From DATJHM01 sp035493895 (lineage in GTDB: Bacteria; Chloroflexota; Ktedonobacteria; Ktedonobacterales; Ktedonobacteraceae): 64,000 nucleotides of DNA. Below the pieces are notes generated by a model, which was not told the DNA's origin, made no database searches, and saw only the letters and a program-made list of their open reading frames with translations. Shown one piece after another: positions 35,316 through 44,286 of this stretch; positions within the stretch are counted from its first letter, which is position 1, and each line of letters opens with the position of its first letter. Both the position numbers and the translations under genes were made by a program. The DNA lies in the NCBI GenBank assembly GCA_035493895.1, contig DATJHM010000313.1, forward strand, positions 12,648-76,647, written 5' to 3'.

Positions 35316-36494
35316 ATGGTCAAAGCACGATCCTTTGTCCGCTCATTGCTTGTTGCCCTCCAGGGAATGTGGTCGCTGGCACGGTTGGATCTGCTGCTCT
35401 GGCGGCGGATGCCCTGGGCCATTGCCAGCGCGCTCATTCCGCCAATTGGCATGGCCATCATGCTCATCGTCCTCTCCCTGACCGTCACGCAGGAGCCAGT
35501 GGCGCTGGTCATTCAGTCGCATGGGGCATACACAACGCAGATGGTAGAGATGATCCAGGCCGATACCGACTCCTATATCATCAGCATCATGTCTGAGCAA
35601 GAGGCGACGCAGGCACTTCACAATCAGGAAATAGCCGCCGTGATCACCATCCCCCCCGATTTTGATCAGCGGGTTATCGCCCATACGGCGCGGCTCCAGC
35701 TGACCCTCAATAACATCGATATCGATTTCTCAGATGATATTCGTCGCAGCGTGGAACGGTCTGTAGGGCAATTTGACTCTTCAGGGCTCAATACGCAGGC
35801 AACACTCGACACACGAAATCCTTCCGACGCCAAAGCCGCGAATCCCTATCTGATCTCGATCGATGAGCATGATTTGCGACAGACAAATGTGGACTTCCTG
35901 AGCTATCAGGTGCTTCCCGTATTCGTCTTGCTTGTTTTACATACGGGACTGATGGGGACGGCTCTTCTCTGCGCACAAGATCGGGAGCGCAAGACTGCCC
36001 GCTATCTGGTGCTGGCTCCGCTGTCTGACTGGGTCTTTGTGGCGGGACGATTGCTCGGAGGCTTTTGCGCATCCCTGCTCATCCTGAGCATCACGATCGG
36101 CATCTGTCTGCTTACCGGCGTGCTGGCACCACCTGCCAGCCACTGGCCCGCCCTGATCGCCCTCTTCGCCGCGACGGCCCTGAGCGCATCGGGCATTGGA
36201 GCTATTCTCGGGACAGTGATGCAAGGAACGAGGACGATCGCCCTGATGGCATCGCTGCTGGCAACCTACTTCTTCTTCCTGGGCGGGGGCTTTTCGACGA
36301 TCGCGTTTCTGCCACAATGGATTCAAACCATCAGCGCTTTTAATCCCATGCGCTACGCCATCGATGGTATGAGACAGGCAATGTTCTATCCAGATCTTAG
36401 CGGACTTGCGACCGATATCGCGATACTGGTCACAACGGCGCTTGTAGCGGTTGTGCTGGCTTCGCGGATTGTACGCCAATCGTGGAGCCAGTGA
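35316..36494 (+). CDS. ABC-2 type transporter permease
   Basis: Export permease of about 392 residues. A first transmembrane helix (AIASALIPPIGMAIMLIVLSL) is followed by a large extracytoplasmic domain of the YhgE/ABC-2 type (TIPPDFDQRVIAHTARLQLT, NNIDIDFSDDIRRSVE), then five C-terminal helices with DRERKTARYLVLAPLSDW and the terminal FNPMRYAIDGMRQ motif. The start is uncertain: the ATG at 35316 begins a normal N-terminus (MVKARSFVRSLL) but has no good ribosome site, and longer frames reach back to 35055. Its outer domain is homologous to that of the permease at 36511-38394, which converges on it 16 bases away. It has no ATPase of its own nearby, so it probably pairs with that system. Confidence 0.85.
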   Translation: MVKARSFVRSLLVALQGMWSLARLDLLLWRRMPWAIASALIPPIGMAIMLIVLSLTVTQEPVALVIQSHGAYTTQMVEMIQADTDSYIISIMSEQEATQALHNQEIAAVITIPPDFDQRVIAHTARLQLTLNNIDIDFSDDIRRSVERSVGQFDSSGLNTQATLDTRNPSDAKAANPYLISIDEHDLRQTNVDFLSYQVLPVFVLLVLHTGLMGTALLCAQDRERKTARYLVLAPLSDWVFVAGRLLGGFCASLLILSITIGICLLTGVLAPPASHWPALIALFAATALSASGIGAILGTVMQGTRTIALMASLLATYFFFLGGGFSTIAFLPQWIQTISAFNPMRYAIDGMRQAMFYPDLSGLATDIAILVTTALVAVVLASRIVRQSWSQ

Positions 36495-36510
36495 TGAACC
36501 AGTAAGCGTC

Positions 36511-38394
36511 TCAATCGTCGTTGTCCACAGGGACGCCCGGCTGCACTGAGCCATCGGGGAGTCTCGTACCGGCAAGCGAATGAGCCTGGAGCAATTGCGG
36601 GACAGTGATACCAACGACGCCCACCATATCAGCGCCAGCCAGATTCGCGTTCTGCACCACGACATCGTGCATATCCGTCACCTTTAAGTCGGCACCGACC
36701 AGATTTGTGCCAGTGAAATTGACTGCGATCAGCGTCGAAGAACTTAGCTTGCTCCCATGCATATCGGCAGAGCTGAAATTGGCCCCGCTCAGATCGCTAT
36801 CACTGAGATCGATGTTCGCCATATTGCAGCCATGAAAATCGACGCCTTTCAAGCTGACGACCTGGAAATCATCGTCGAGGAACCGCTCTTTATAGAGATA
36901 CAGCAGGAGCGTCACCTTATGCTCAGGGTTTAACAGACGCCATAGATCCTGTGTCAACCCGGCGATGGTGCCCCTTGTGCGATCAGTTCTATTCGTATAG
37001 AGCTGCGGATTTTGCGCGAGCAGAGAAGAGACACGCTGCGTGTAGCCGTTCAGGAGGCCCGTTTCACGTTGCGCTTCAGCGGCGGCGAGCATGGCTTGTT
37101 GTTGCTGTTGGCGTAACAGAGCCTCCGCGCGATGCTGCTGCTCGCTCTGCCAGATCCCCACCCCCATGGCAAGCAAGAGCAATACCGCCAGCGTCCAGGG
37201 AACGGCCCGCCTGAGAAGACGTGGCTGCCGCCAGCGTCTCACCATAGAGTGCAATAGCGCTTCTTCACGCACCACCCGTTGCCGTCTCGCTTTTTCCCTG
37301 AAGGACGAGCGTAAAAGGATGGTCGCAAAGAGCAGCATGAGCGCAGCCCAGGTGAGCAGGATAACGAAATTCAGCCATTGTGGTTCGGGCGTCACCTGCA
37401 ATCCGTGAAATGCGTCCTCAAGAATGCCCACCGCATAATACACAGGTGAGATGTGCGCCAGAGCCCAGATGATATTCCCGTCGAAGCGCTGTGGCTCCAG
37501 AGAACCGCTACACAGATAAAGAGGGAAACCCAGGCCAACGATGAGAGAGACAACCGGCAAGGTCCGCTTCAAGACCACGCCAATCAAGACGCCAATGCAC
37601 CCAAAGATAGCAATGCAGAGAAACATCACACCGGCCATTTCGAGCGGGTGAAGAGGAATGATACCATATCCCCCTATCGCAATGGCTACAGGAAATAGCA
37701 TCGCAATGCTCGCAATCACATCTACCGCAAGCATACGACCCAGGATAGAGAGCAGAGGATGGACAGGCGCAATCGCGAGCAATTTGATGGTCCCCGTCTC
37801 AAACTCGCGGGCGAGCGCCATCGCGCTCAAGATACTCGCAATGAGAAACGCATCGAGGGCCAGACCGCTCACGACGAGATAGGGAATAAAGCCGGTATCG
37901 TGACCGACCAGATCGACCTCGACCGCCTGCATACGAATGCCGGGAAAATGGTGCTGCCGACCGAAATTCACGATCGCAGAGGGAAGCGCGCGCTGGACAT
38001 CATCGGTCATGTCAGTATTCACATTATCGACTGCGACCTGGAGCGTAATCGGCTGCCCATGTGCGAGAGCGGACGAAAAGTTCGCGGGCAGCGTAATAAT
38101 TGCGACCAGACTTCCTTTCTGCAAAGCCGCCTGCGCCGATGCCTCATCCATCGTGCGCAGATCAAAAGAATGATGTGTCCTGGCAAGCTGTGCGATAAAT
38201 TCGCGGGCATACGGACCTTTATCGTGCGAGAGAAGCGCAGTGGGAGCGTTACTTCCGGTCAGGCCAAACAGGCTAACCAGAAAGAGAAACGTAATTGCCT
38301 GAATCAGCGTAAGGGCCACGAACAGACGCGCTCGCGTTAAATAGAGAAACTCGCTCCGAAAGCTCTCCAGAAGAACAGGCAGCACTGCATTCAT
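36511..38394 (-). CDS. ABC-2 permease fused to a C-terminal pentapeptide-repeat domain
   Basis: A 627-residue protein. Residues about 1-370 are a complete ABC-2 permease: helix at 20-45, outer domain with TLPANFSSALAHGQPITLQV and NVNTDMTDDVQRALPSA, then helices with AREFETGTIKLLAIAP and AHISPVYYAV. An extra helix near 400-425 is followed by a Gln/Ala coiled segment (RQQQQQAMLAAAEAQR) and, from about 500, pentapeptide repeats of the A(D/N)LxX type (VDFHGCNMANIDLSDSDLS, ANFSSADMHGSKL, TNLVGADLK). Pentapeptide repeats fold as a right-handed helix and are not a usual part of such permeases. The start overlaps the ATPase stop by 4 bases. Confidence 0.88.
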   Translation of the reverse strand: MNAVLPVLLESFRSEFLYLTRARLFVALTLIQAITFLFLVSLFGLTGSNAPTALLSHDKGPYAREFIAQLARTHHSFDLRTMDEASAQAALQKGSLVAIITLPANFSSALAHGQPITLQVAVDNVNTDMTDDVQRALPSAIVNFGRQHHFPGIRMQAVEVDLVGHDTGFIPYLVVSGLALDAFLIASILSAMALAREFETGTIKLLAIAPVHPLLSILGRMLAVDVIASIAMLFPVAIAIGGYGIIPLHPLEMAGVMFLCIAIFGCIGVLIGVVLKRTLPVVSLIVGLGFPLYLCSGSLEPQRFDGNIIWALAHISPVYYAVGILEDAFHGLQVTPEPQWLNFVILLTWAALMLLFATILLRSSFREKARRQRVVREEALLHSMVRRWRQPRLLRRAVPWTLAVLLLLAMGVGIWQSEQQHRAEALLRQQQQQAMLAAAEAQRETGLLNGYTQRVSSLLAQNPQLYTNRTDRTRGTIAGLTQDLWRLLNPEHKVTLLLYLYKERFLDDDFQVVSLKGVDFHGCNMANIDLSDSDLSGANFSSADMHGSKLSSSTLIAVNFTGTNLVGADLKVTDMHDVVVQNANLAGADMVGVVGITVPQLLQAHSLAGTRLPDGSVQPGVPVDNDD

Positions 38395-39332
38395 GAAGGT
38401 ATCTCTTCCAGGGCTCTGAAGACTTCCGCCAGATCGGCACCACGAATACGAAAGCCGCTGATCGTCGCGAGCGGGAAAATGCGCCGCATCACCTCATCGG
38501 GACCGACCGTGCCGGAGAGAAACAGCGTCGCGCCCGCTGGTGTCGGCAACATGCGCAGAACCCCATCTTGCGCAGAGAGTGATTGCAGAATGGCTTCTCT
38601 GGCAGGTGCATCGCATTCAATATCCAGACAGCTTCCGGCCCGAGCTACGAGTTGCTGAGGAGGCTCGTACGTCAGCAACGTTCCAGCACGCAGGACCGCG
38701 ACTTGATCGCATAAGGCCAGCGCTTCGTCGAGATAATTGGTCGAGACGATGATGGTGGTTCCAGTCGTCTTGAGGAAGCGCAGGTGGGACCAGATAGCGT
38801 GTCGGGCTTCGACATCCACGCCAAGCGTGGGCTCGTCGATGAGCAGTAATTCGGGCGAGTGCAAGAGAGCGCGCGCAATGGCGACCCGCCGCTGCAATCC
38901 GCCGGACAGCGTACGTACGCGATCCTGAGCACGATCAGAAAGGGAGAGCAGTTCAAGCACTTCATTGATCCGCCGCTCAGGCCGTGTGAGATGGTAGAGA
39001 GATGCGGCAAAACGGAGATTCTCAAAGGTCGTCAGATCATCGTAGAGTGCATTCTCTTGAAAAACCACGCCCATGCGGCTGCGAAGCTGGCGGATCTGCC
39101 GGGAAAGCTCCTCATGGAAAACAGTAATGCTGCCAGCGGACGGACGCCGCAGGCCCATGATTAAACTGAGCAACGTAGTCTTGCCCGCGCCGTTTGGACC
39201 AAGTACGCCCGTGATCGCCCCCTGCTTCATCGTGAGGCTAATCTGATCAAGGATAGTACGTTGTTCAATGCGATACGATACCTGTTTCAGGTAGACAGCC
39301 GCCGTAAAAGGGTGTAAGGATGGTGCAGGCAT
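38391..39332 (-). CDS. ABC transporter ATPase (export type)
   Basis: A 313-residue ATPase with Walker A GPNGAGKTT at about residues 44-52, Q-loop VVFQEN, signature LSGGLQRR near 142, Walker B LLLIDEPTLGVD and switch region IIVSTNYLDEA, where the H-loop histidine is replaced by asparagine (STN rather than STH). A C-terminal extension of about 90 residues is typical of drug/antibiotic export ATPases. It is the first gene of the operon and overlaps the fused permease by 4 bases. The substrate is unknown; a GATAG-AAA-CTATC palindrome lies at 39357-39369, just upstream. Confidence 0.92.
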   Translation of the reverse strand: MPAPSLHPFTAAVYLKQVSYRIEQRTILDQISLTMKQGAITGVLGPNGAGKTTLLSLIMGLRRPSAGSITVFHEELSRQIRQLRSRMGVVFQENALYDDLTTFENLRFAASLYHLTRPERRINEVLELLSLSDRAQDRVRTLSGGLQRRVAIARALLHSPELLLIDEPTLGVDVEARHAIWSHLRFLKTTGTTIIVSTNYLDEALALCDQVAVLRAGTLLTYEPPQQLVARAGSCLDIECDAPAREAILQSLSAQDGVLRMLPTPAGATLFLSGTVGPDEVMRRIFPLATISGFRIRGADLAEVFRALEEIPS

Positions 39333-39356
39333 ACGATCTCCATGCGACTTCTTGAC

Positions 39357-39369
39357 GATAGAAACTATC
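39357..39369. promoter_or_regulatory. Short palindrome upstream of the ABC export operon
   Basis: GATAG and CTATC separated by AAA, 25 bases upstream of the ATPase start. A possible operator, based on symmetry and position only. Confidence 0.25.
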
Positions 39370-39461
39370 TCTACAAGTCAACAGATACAAGGCCTGAAGC
39401 ATGCTTACACAGAGTATATCATTACCAGTATTCCCCTTTCATAGCTACGGATGCTAAAGAT

Positions 39462-40511
39462 TTAACGCGTAGTAGTATTTGTAGAGTGCAATAGCAACGT
39501 TTGTTCGGCAGGCAGAAATTTTCCCTGGAAAAGAGCAATGAGCGAACGAATGCCGATGCCTCCGATCAGGACCGTGATCACCGTAAGCACAATATCGACC
39601 AGCACGATTCTCCCACTCATGTGCGCGAGACTGAGCCAGAGTAGCGCATACCCCGCAGCGGCTGCCCAGGGGAAGGTAAAGGACCAGAAGCCTGGGGTGA
39701 ATGAGAGCTTGCAGTAGAGCGGCAACAGACGAAGCTGTGAAATCACGATAAGTATGGCATAGCCTGCAAGAATATAGGCGAATAGATCGGGTCGTGTTCC
39801 GGCAAGGCGGAAGTAGGCACTTCCGCCTACGACAGGTGGAGCAAGCTCGATCGCGATGGTTGGCAGGAGCGCATTGGGAAGGCGTGGACGGAAGAACAGG
39901 CGATTGAACGTGACGGAACCGAGCATTAACCAGCAAATGATACCAATACCAAATCCCAACCAACCCAGGCCAATGAGGCCAAAACGAGCGGCACTGTCAC
40001 CACAGAGGAAGCTCCCAGCAACGGTTGGCAGGAAGTAGCCGGAGTGAAACTGATCGGCCTCCAGCGCGTTCGTGGCGATCCATTGCCCGATCATCCAGCC
40101 ACACAGCAGGATGGTTGCAGTAAAGAATACCAGACATAACACAAGCGCCACTCTGTAGGCATAGGGCTGCAAACCGACTGCGAGCAGCATTCCACTGACA
40201 GGCAGTAAGGCATTGAAAGGGCCCTGTATGGAATCTGTAAGATTGGAGACGAGAATCTTTGGCGCACATACGAGCTTGACTACGACAATAGCGAGCAAGA
40301 GCAGGAAAACAAGCGCAGTCAGTAGATACAGCGCATTGCCAATTTGCGGAGGGAAGCCGTAGAGAACCCCGGCAACTTGCCAGACACGCGCCAATCCGAC
40401 CAGACCAAAAGAGATCGCGAAAAAGCTCGGTGGGACAGCCAGCAAGCGGCGCAGCCATCTCCCATCGTTCTGCTCCACAGATGCAGGCTCAATTTGTTTT
40501 ACAGCAGACAT
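39462..40511 (-). CDS. TDT family (TehA/SLAC1-like) transporter
   Basis: A 349-residue integral membrane protein with ten predicted helices and the family's N-terminal PPSFFAISFGLVGLARVW, close to the pattern of TehA. The TDT family includes C4-dicarboxylate carriers, tellurite-resistance TehA, plant SLAC1 anion channels and the fungal sulfite exporter Ssu1. A phenylalanine equivalent to the gate residue cannot be fixed without alignment. GGGAG is upstream of the ATG. The gene starts 25 bases after the acyl-CoA-dehydrogenase-like gene, so the two are probably cotranscribed, which may hint that it exports a product of that enzyme. Confidence 0.85.
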   Translation of the reverse strand: MSAVKQIEPASVEQNDGRWLRRLLAVPPSFFAISFGLVGLARVWQVAGVLYGFPPQIGNALYLLTALVFLLLLAIVVVKLVCAPKILVSNLTDSIQGPFNALLPVSGMLLAVGLQPYAYRVALVLCLVFFTATILLCGWMIGQWIATNALEADQFHSGYFLPTVAGSFLCGDSAARFGLIGLGWLGFGIGIICWLMLGSVTFNRLFFRPRLPNALLPTIAIELAPPVVGGSAYFRLAGTRPDLFAYILAGYAILIVISQLRLLPLYCKLSFTPGFWSFTFPWAAAAGYALLWLSLAHMSGRIVLVDIVLTVITVLIGGIGIRSLIALFQGKFLPAEQTLLLHSTNTTTR

Positions 40512-40536
40512 ACCTGTTTTTTCTCCCGCCTGTTCC

Positions 40537-41661
40537 CTATTGCAACTCGTATTGCAGTTTCTTCAAATGTTTGAGTGCCGGTGTCACAATTGCCACAAAA
40601 TAGGACTCGCGCAATTTGCGCTCAGCCGCGCTATGCAGGCGATAGCCGCTGGACCCCAGATGGAGCATTGTGGCCTGAGAGGCACGCAGCGACAGCTCTG
40701 ATACCACGATGCGAGCCTGGATCACCTCTTTCATGATATCGGCCCTGAGAGCCTGTTCGCCGCAACCGATTTCGTCGGCGAGGTGATAAATGCTCCGGCG
40801 TACAGATTGGAGATCGGCTTCGATATCCGAGACTTGATCGTCGAGGAAACGATTCACATGCCCTTTTGAAATATTGGCGCGATTCATTAAAGCGATACAG
40901 CTATTGACCAGACCGAGGCCAAAGCCGGTCTGGCTTAAAACAAAGCCCGGCTGGATACGTTTGATGTAATCGTTGCATGGATTTGCCAGGAGATAGTCAT
41001 CAGGGATAAAGACGTCTTTGAACACACAACTGCGGGTATTGCTGCCCTCCAACGCAATAAAATGACCGCCATTGCCCAATGTCAATTGTTCGGCATTTGC
41101 CGGGACAAGCGCCGCGAGGTAGGTATCTGTCTCTGCGACATTGGCAACGATCGCGAAAACGTGATCCGTATCCACATTGGAAACCCAGGGAATAGCACCA
41201 TTGACGGAATAGCCGCCCGCGCAAGGCCGCGCCGTCAGATGAATATTTTCTATCGCCGCGAAATGTTTCATGGGATTCGAGAAAGCCGTGCCAGCAAGAA
41301 TCTGTCCGGAGAGCATGCCAGGCAAAAACTGTTGCTTGAGATAATTGTTCTGGCTATTCTGGACGTACCAGATACAAACCGTCTGAGACCAGGTGATAAA
41401 GCCGGTCGAGAGACAGGATTGAGCGATCTCTTCCATCACCTGAATCGTGCCTTTGAGCCCCACGCCGCTACCATCAAGTTCCACAGGGCATGCCTGACGA
41501 AAGCCACCGAGCGCCCCAACGCAGTGCATGAACGCTTTAGGGTATTCGCCATCCACATCAATCTGCCTGACCCGTGGCGTCAGATGTTGTGCAATGGCAG
41601 CTCTCAGTTCAGAAAGAACAAGATCGATTTCAGAAGGAAATGCTTCTTGAACGGACTGCAT
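40537..41661 (-). CDS. Acyl-CoA dehydrogenase-like flavoprotein
   Basis: A 374-residue protein with the acyl-CoA dehydrogenase fold: helical N-terminus (EIDLVLSELRAAIAQHL), the middle beta domain with AGTAFSNPM, YSVNGAIPWVSNV and VPANAEQLTL, and a helical C-terminus (SIYHLADEIGC, LHLGSSGYRLHSAAERKLRES). The middle-domain flavin contacts are recognisable; a catalytic glutamate at the usual place was not obvious. Some relatives (DszC, SfnC) are flavin-dependent monooxygenases rather than dehydrogenases. The ATG at 41661 follows GAGGAG. Cotranscription with a TDT transporter, but no thiolase or CoA ligase nearby, leaves a role outside beta-oxidation open. Confidence 0.8.
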   Translation of the reverse strand: MQSVQEAFPSEIDLVLSELRAAIAQHLTPRVRQIDVDGEYPKAFMHCVGALGGFRQACPVELDGSGVGLKGTIQVMEEIAQSCLSTGFITWSQTVCIWYVQNSQNNYLKQQFLPGMLSGQILAGTAFSNPMKHFAAIENIHLTARPCAGGYSVNGAIPWVSNVDTDHVFAIVANVAETDTYLAALVPANAEQLTLGNGGHFIALEGSNTRSCVFKDVFIPDDYLLANPCNDYIKRIQPGFVLSQTGFGLGLVNSCIALMNRANISKGHVNRFLDDQVSDIEADLQSVRRSIYHLADEIGCGEQALRADIMKEVIQARIVVSELSLRASQATMLHLGSSGYRLHSAAERKLRESYFVAIVTPALKHLKKLQYELQ

Positions 41662-42032
41662 AGGTTGTTTTCTCCTCTTTACATAATGATGTGGTAGAGC
41701 CGAAGGGGATATAGCAACAAGCATTGCAATGGAGAAAGAGTTCGAAAACCATAGAAGAAGAACTCAATATACCGGACGCCACTGATACCAGCATGGATAT
41801 TGCAATGAACTATTTGTTTACAGAACGACCTGATGAGCGAAGTTCATGATATGCCACGATAAAGATAGAAGAGCTTCGTCGTTCTTGCATCAAGAGAGGC
41901 AGGAGATTGATTTTCTCTGGCCCCACATGCATCGATAAAATTGATACATGTGTAAAAGTAGGAGAAATGACTTAGCATGTGCTTCGGCTCAATCCAGATC
42001 GCTCAGAAATGGGGGCTCCTTATTTCATGTTT
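41662..42032. other. Gap without a recognised gene
   Basis: Separates the acyl-CoA-dehydrogenase-like gene from the OsmC gene. It must contain the promoter of the former on the minus strand, but no confident boxes, repeats or small ORFs were seen. Confidence 0.5.
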
Positions 42033-42581
42033 CTAGACATGGGTTGCAGTCAAGGCAACCGGATTGCGCATAGTATTGGCAACGGGAGACCATTTAGTGG
42101 CATGTTCAACGATTTCGGCGAGCACCTCGGGCGCGGCATCGGCATCGAGATGAGCTTTGACGCGAATGGCGGTGAAGCCAGCGGTTTTCCCCTCTGGGAT
42201 ATCGCCGAGTCCCCAGACAGCCGAGACGTCAATATCGCCCTCCAGCTCGACAGTGACGTTGCGCAACTGGATACCGCGCTGCGTGGCATTGGCAACGAAA
42301 CCGACGGCGAGACAGGCACCCAGGGCAGCAAGCACGGCTTCAGAGGGATTTGGAGCGGTATTCTGACCGAGCAGGTGAGGTGGCTCATCGATAACGACGG
42401 GCTGGAGATCGCGGATGTAGGTCAGATTGCGGAACTGGCCTTCCGTCACCGTTTTTGCCCTGAGAGTGACTTTTCCGCTCGATGGATTGGTTTTCCCTTT
42501 CTCAACTAATTTTGTCAGGCCATCAGTATCGACAGGCCTTAAGCACGATGGTAAGAAATTGGTATCTTCTAACTGCGTCAC
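42033..42581 (-). CDS. OsmC family protein
   Basis: A 182-residue OsmC-fold protein. The first conserved cysteine is in LAALGACLAVGFVANA (near residue 90), at the normal site for the peroxidatic cysteine of OsmC/Ohr. The second cysteine, usually in a CPVANT context, is serine here (KWSPVANTMRNPV). A one-cysteine OsmC cannot form the standard catalytic disulfide, so organic peroxide reduction is doubtful; many such homologues have unknown roles. It is isolated, with AT-rich flanks. Confidence 0.88.
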   Translation of the reverse strand: MTQLEDTNFLPSCLRPVDTDGLTKLVEKGKTNPSSGKVTLRAKTVTEGQFRNLTYIRDLQPVVIDEPPHLLGQNTAPNPSEAVLAALGACLAVGFVANATQRGIQLRNVTVELEGDIDVSAVWGLGDIPEGKTAGFTAIRVKAHLDADAAPEVLAEIVEHATKWSPVANTMRNPVALTATHV

Positions 42582-42895
42582 AAATCATTCCTTCCTAAAT
42601 TTGTCTGAGCAAACACTATGTATGCCAGATGGGGATGCATAGAGAAACAGTGCATCTAATCTGTAGAACAATCACTATTTCCTAAATGTTCCTCATCGAT
42701 AATTTACTGGAAATATACTGAACCATAGCTGTCAGTTTCTTTTATTTCCCTGAATTCATTCGATTGATTTATCGTTTTCATAAATCAAACGTATATATTA
42801 CCAGTGTAATATAAAAGATAAGGTTGGCTGCTGTCAAGGTAGAGAAGCAAGAAGGAGATGAGCCGGAGGGATGCTTCCGGCTTCATTTCCTCCTG
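42582..42895. other. AT-rich gap with a weak terminator-like hairpin
   Basis: AGCCGGA / TCCGGCT (42861-42867 with 42876-42882) is a 7-bp hairpin 14 bases after the stop of the lipoprotein gene; only scattered T follow. The AT-rich remainder should hold the osmC promoter, not resolved. Confidence 0.4.
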
Positions 42896-44191
42896 CTACG
42901 CTCTTTCCAAGGATGGTATATGGATGTGAAAGAGAGAAGGCAGGCGTGGTCCATTCACCATATTACCATTGCTGATGACAAAGAGCGATTGCCCATCTGC
43001 ACTCAGGGCACCACCACAGATTTTGTTGGCCTGATAGTGGTAGTGGCGAGCGTAGTAATCTGAAAGAAAGGCAAGCACTTTGACGGTATTTGTTCTGGTA
43101 TCGTACTGTAAAATTGGTAGCCCCTGCGATATTGCGGTATCGGACAGGCTGTAGTAAAGGTAGTGGCCATCGGGACTGCGTTCCAGAAATGTGGTATACC
43201 AGCCAGTGGTGCCCCAGTTCTTGCGCAGATAGATGGCGCGATCCTGTGCAGGATAGAACTTGTAGATGCCGCCGCGATCGTCGAATATCCAGAATGAGCC
43301 ATTGGCCTCTTTCTGATCCGTCCAGGCACGCAGGCGAGATGCAAGGGCTGCGTGCATGATGGTAAAGGTATTTGTTGTTGGATCGTACCGGGTCAGATGG
43401 TGAGTGGCGGCATCGGTGCCGTACAGATCGCCCGTGGTGCGGTCCAGCAAGCGTGCACGGCTATCCCAGGAAAAAGTGCGTCCCGTTTGCGAATCCACGG
43501 GCAATCCCTGATGGATCACTTTTTCATGGGCCGTATCGTAGACCAGAACTTTCCCATCAGCATCGCCAATACCATATAAGCGCGCCCGTTGCCAGTCCCA
43601 GACATGCTCCGGCCAGCCTTCGCCGGGGACAGGTGCGCCGAGATTTTTTGTCTGATGGGTATAAATGTTATAGTGCACAATCTGACCATTATAAAAACCG
43701 ATCAGGTACATATTGCCATTGCGCGGATCAATATCAGGTTCGCCATGCCATTTCCCCTCGCCTCGTAAGCCAAAAAGATCCTTCGAAAACAAAAGGATAC
43801 TCGTACGTTTCGTTGCCGGGGCATACGAGGCAAGAAGCGCACCATTATCGCCGCCAGTTGCGAGGGAATGATTGCCGAAGCCGAAATAATATGAGCCATC
43901 GGGGCCACGAACCACATGTCCCCAGGCACCATAATTGATGCCGTACTTTTGTGCTTCGATCGAGACTACGCCAAAATCGATGACAGGGGGAGTATGAGCC
44001 AGGCGCGCGCCTCTGGTATTCCCCTGCAAGAAAGCGTTTGAGCGATCGGTGAAAACACGCGTGGATGATGAGGTATTCTCCGCTTGATGCACAGAGGTTG
44101 CCGGACGGCCAGGGACAATCGGGCGAGAGCAACCTAGCAGGATAAACGCCATCGCACCCTGTACAAGAAAGAAGATGTTATGTATTTTCAC
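42896..44191 (-). CDS. Lipoprotein with beta-propeller-like repeats
   Basis: A 431-residue secreted protein. The signal peptide ends at lipobox LLGC with Cys21. The mature part has repeated blade-like units marked by GP.G..Y.G., VYDTAHEKV, GDLYGTDAATHHLTRYDPTTNTF and SPDGHYLYYS, resembling SMP-30 or quinoprotein-like propellers. PLFDRG... no catalytic signature was recognised. Members of this loose group bind sugars, lactones or proteins at the cell surface. It is single, with no obvious functional neighbour. Confidence 0.7.
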   Translation of the reverse strand: MKIHNIFFLVQGAMAFILLGCSRPIVPGRPATSVHQAENTSSSTRVFTDRSNAFLQGNTRGARLAHTPPVIDFGVVSIEAQKYGINYGAWGHVVRGPDGSYYFGFGNHSLATGGDNGALLASYAPATKRTSILLFSKDLFGLRGEGKWHGEPDIDPRNGNMYLIGFYNGQIVHYNIYTHQTKNLGAPVPGEGWPEHVWDWQRARLYGIGDADGKVLVYDTAHEKVIHQGLPVDSQTGRTFSWDSRARLLDRTTGDLYGTDAATHHLTRYDPTTNTFTIMHAALASRLRAWTDQKEANGSFWIFDDRGGIYKFYPAQDRAIYLRKNWGTTGWYTTFLERSPDGHYLYYSLSDTAISQGLPILQYDTRTNTVKVLAFLSDYYARHYHYQANKICGGALSADGQSLFVISNGNMVNGPRLPSLFHIHIPSLERA

Positions 44192-44286
44192 GGTGAACTT
44201 GTCCTTTTATATGGTGTTCTAGTAAAGAACCTTTCACCTTTCTCTATCGGCAACAGGCAATCATTTCTTGAGGGGTAAAGAGATTT

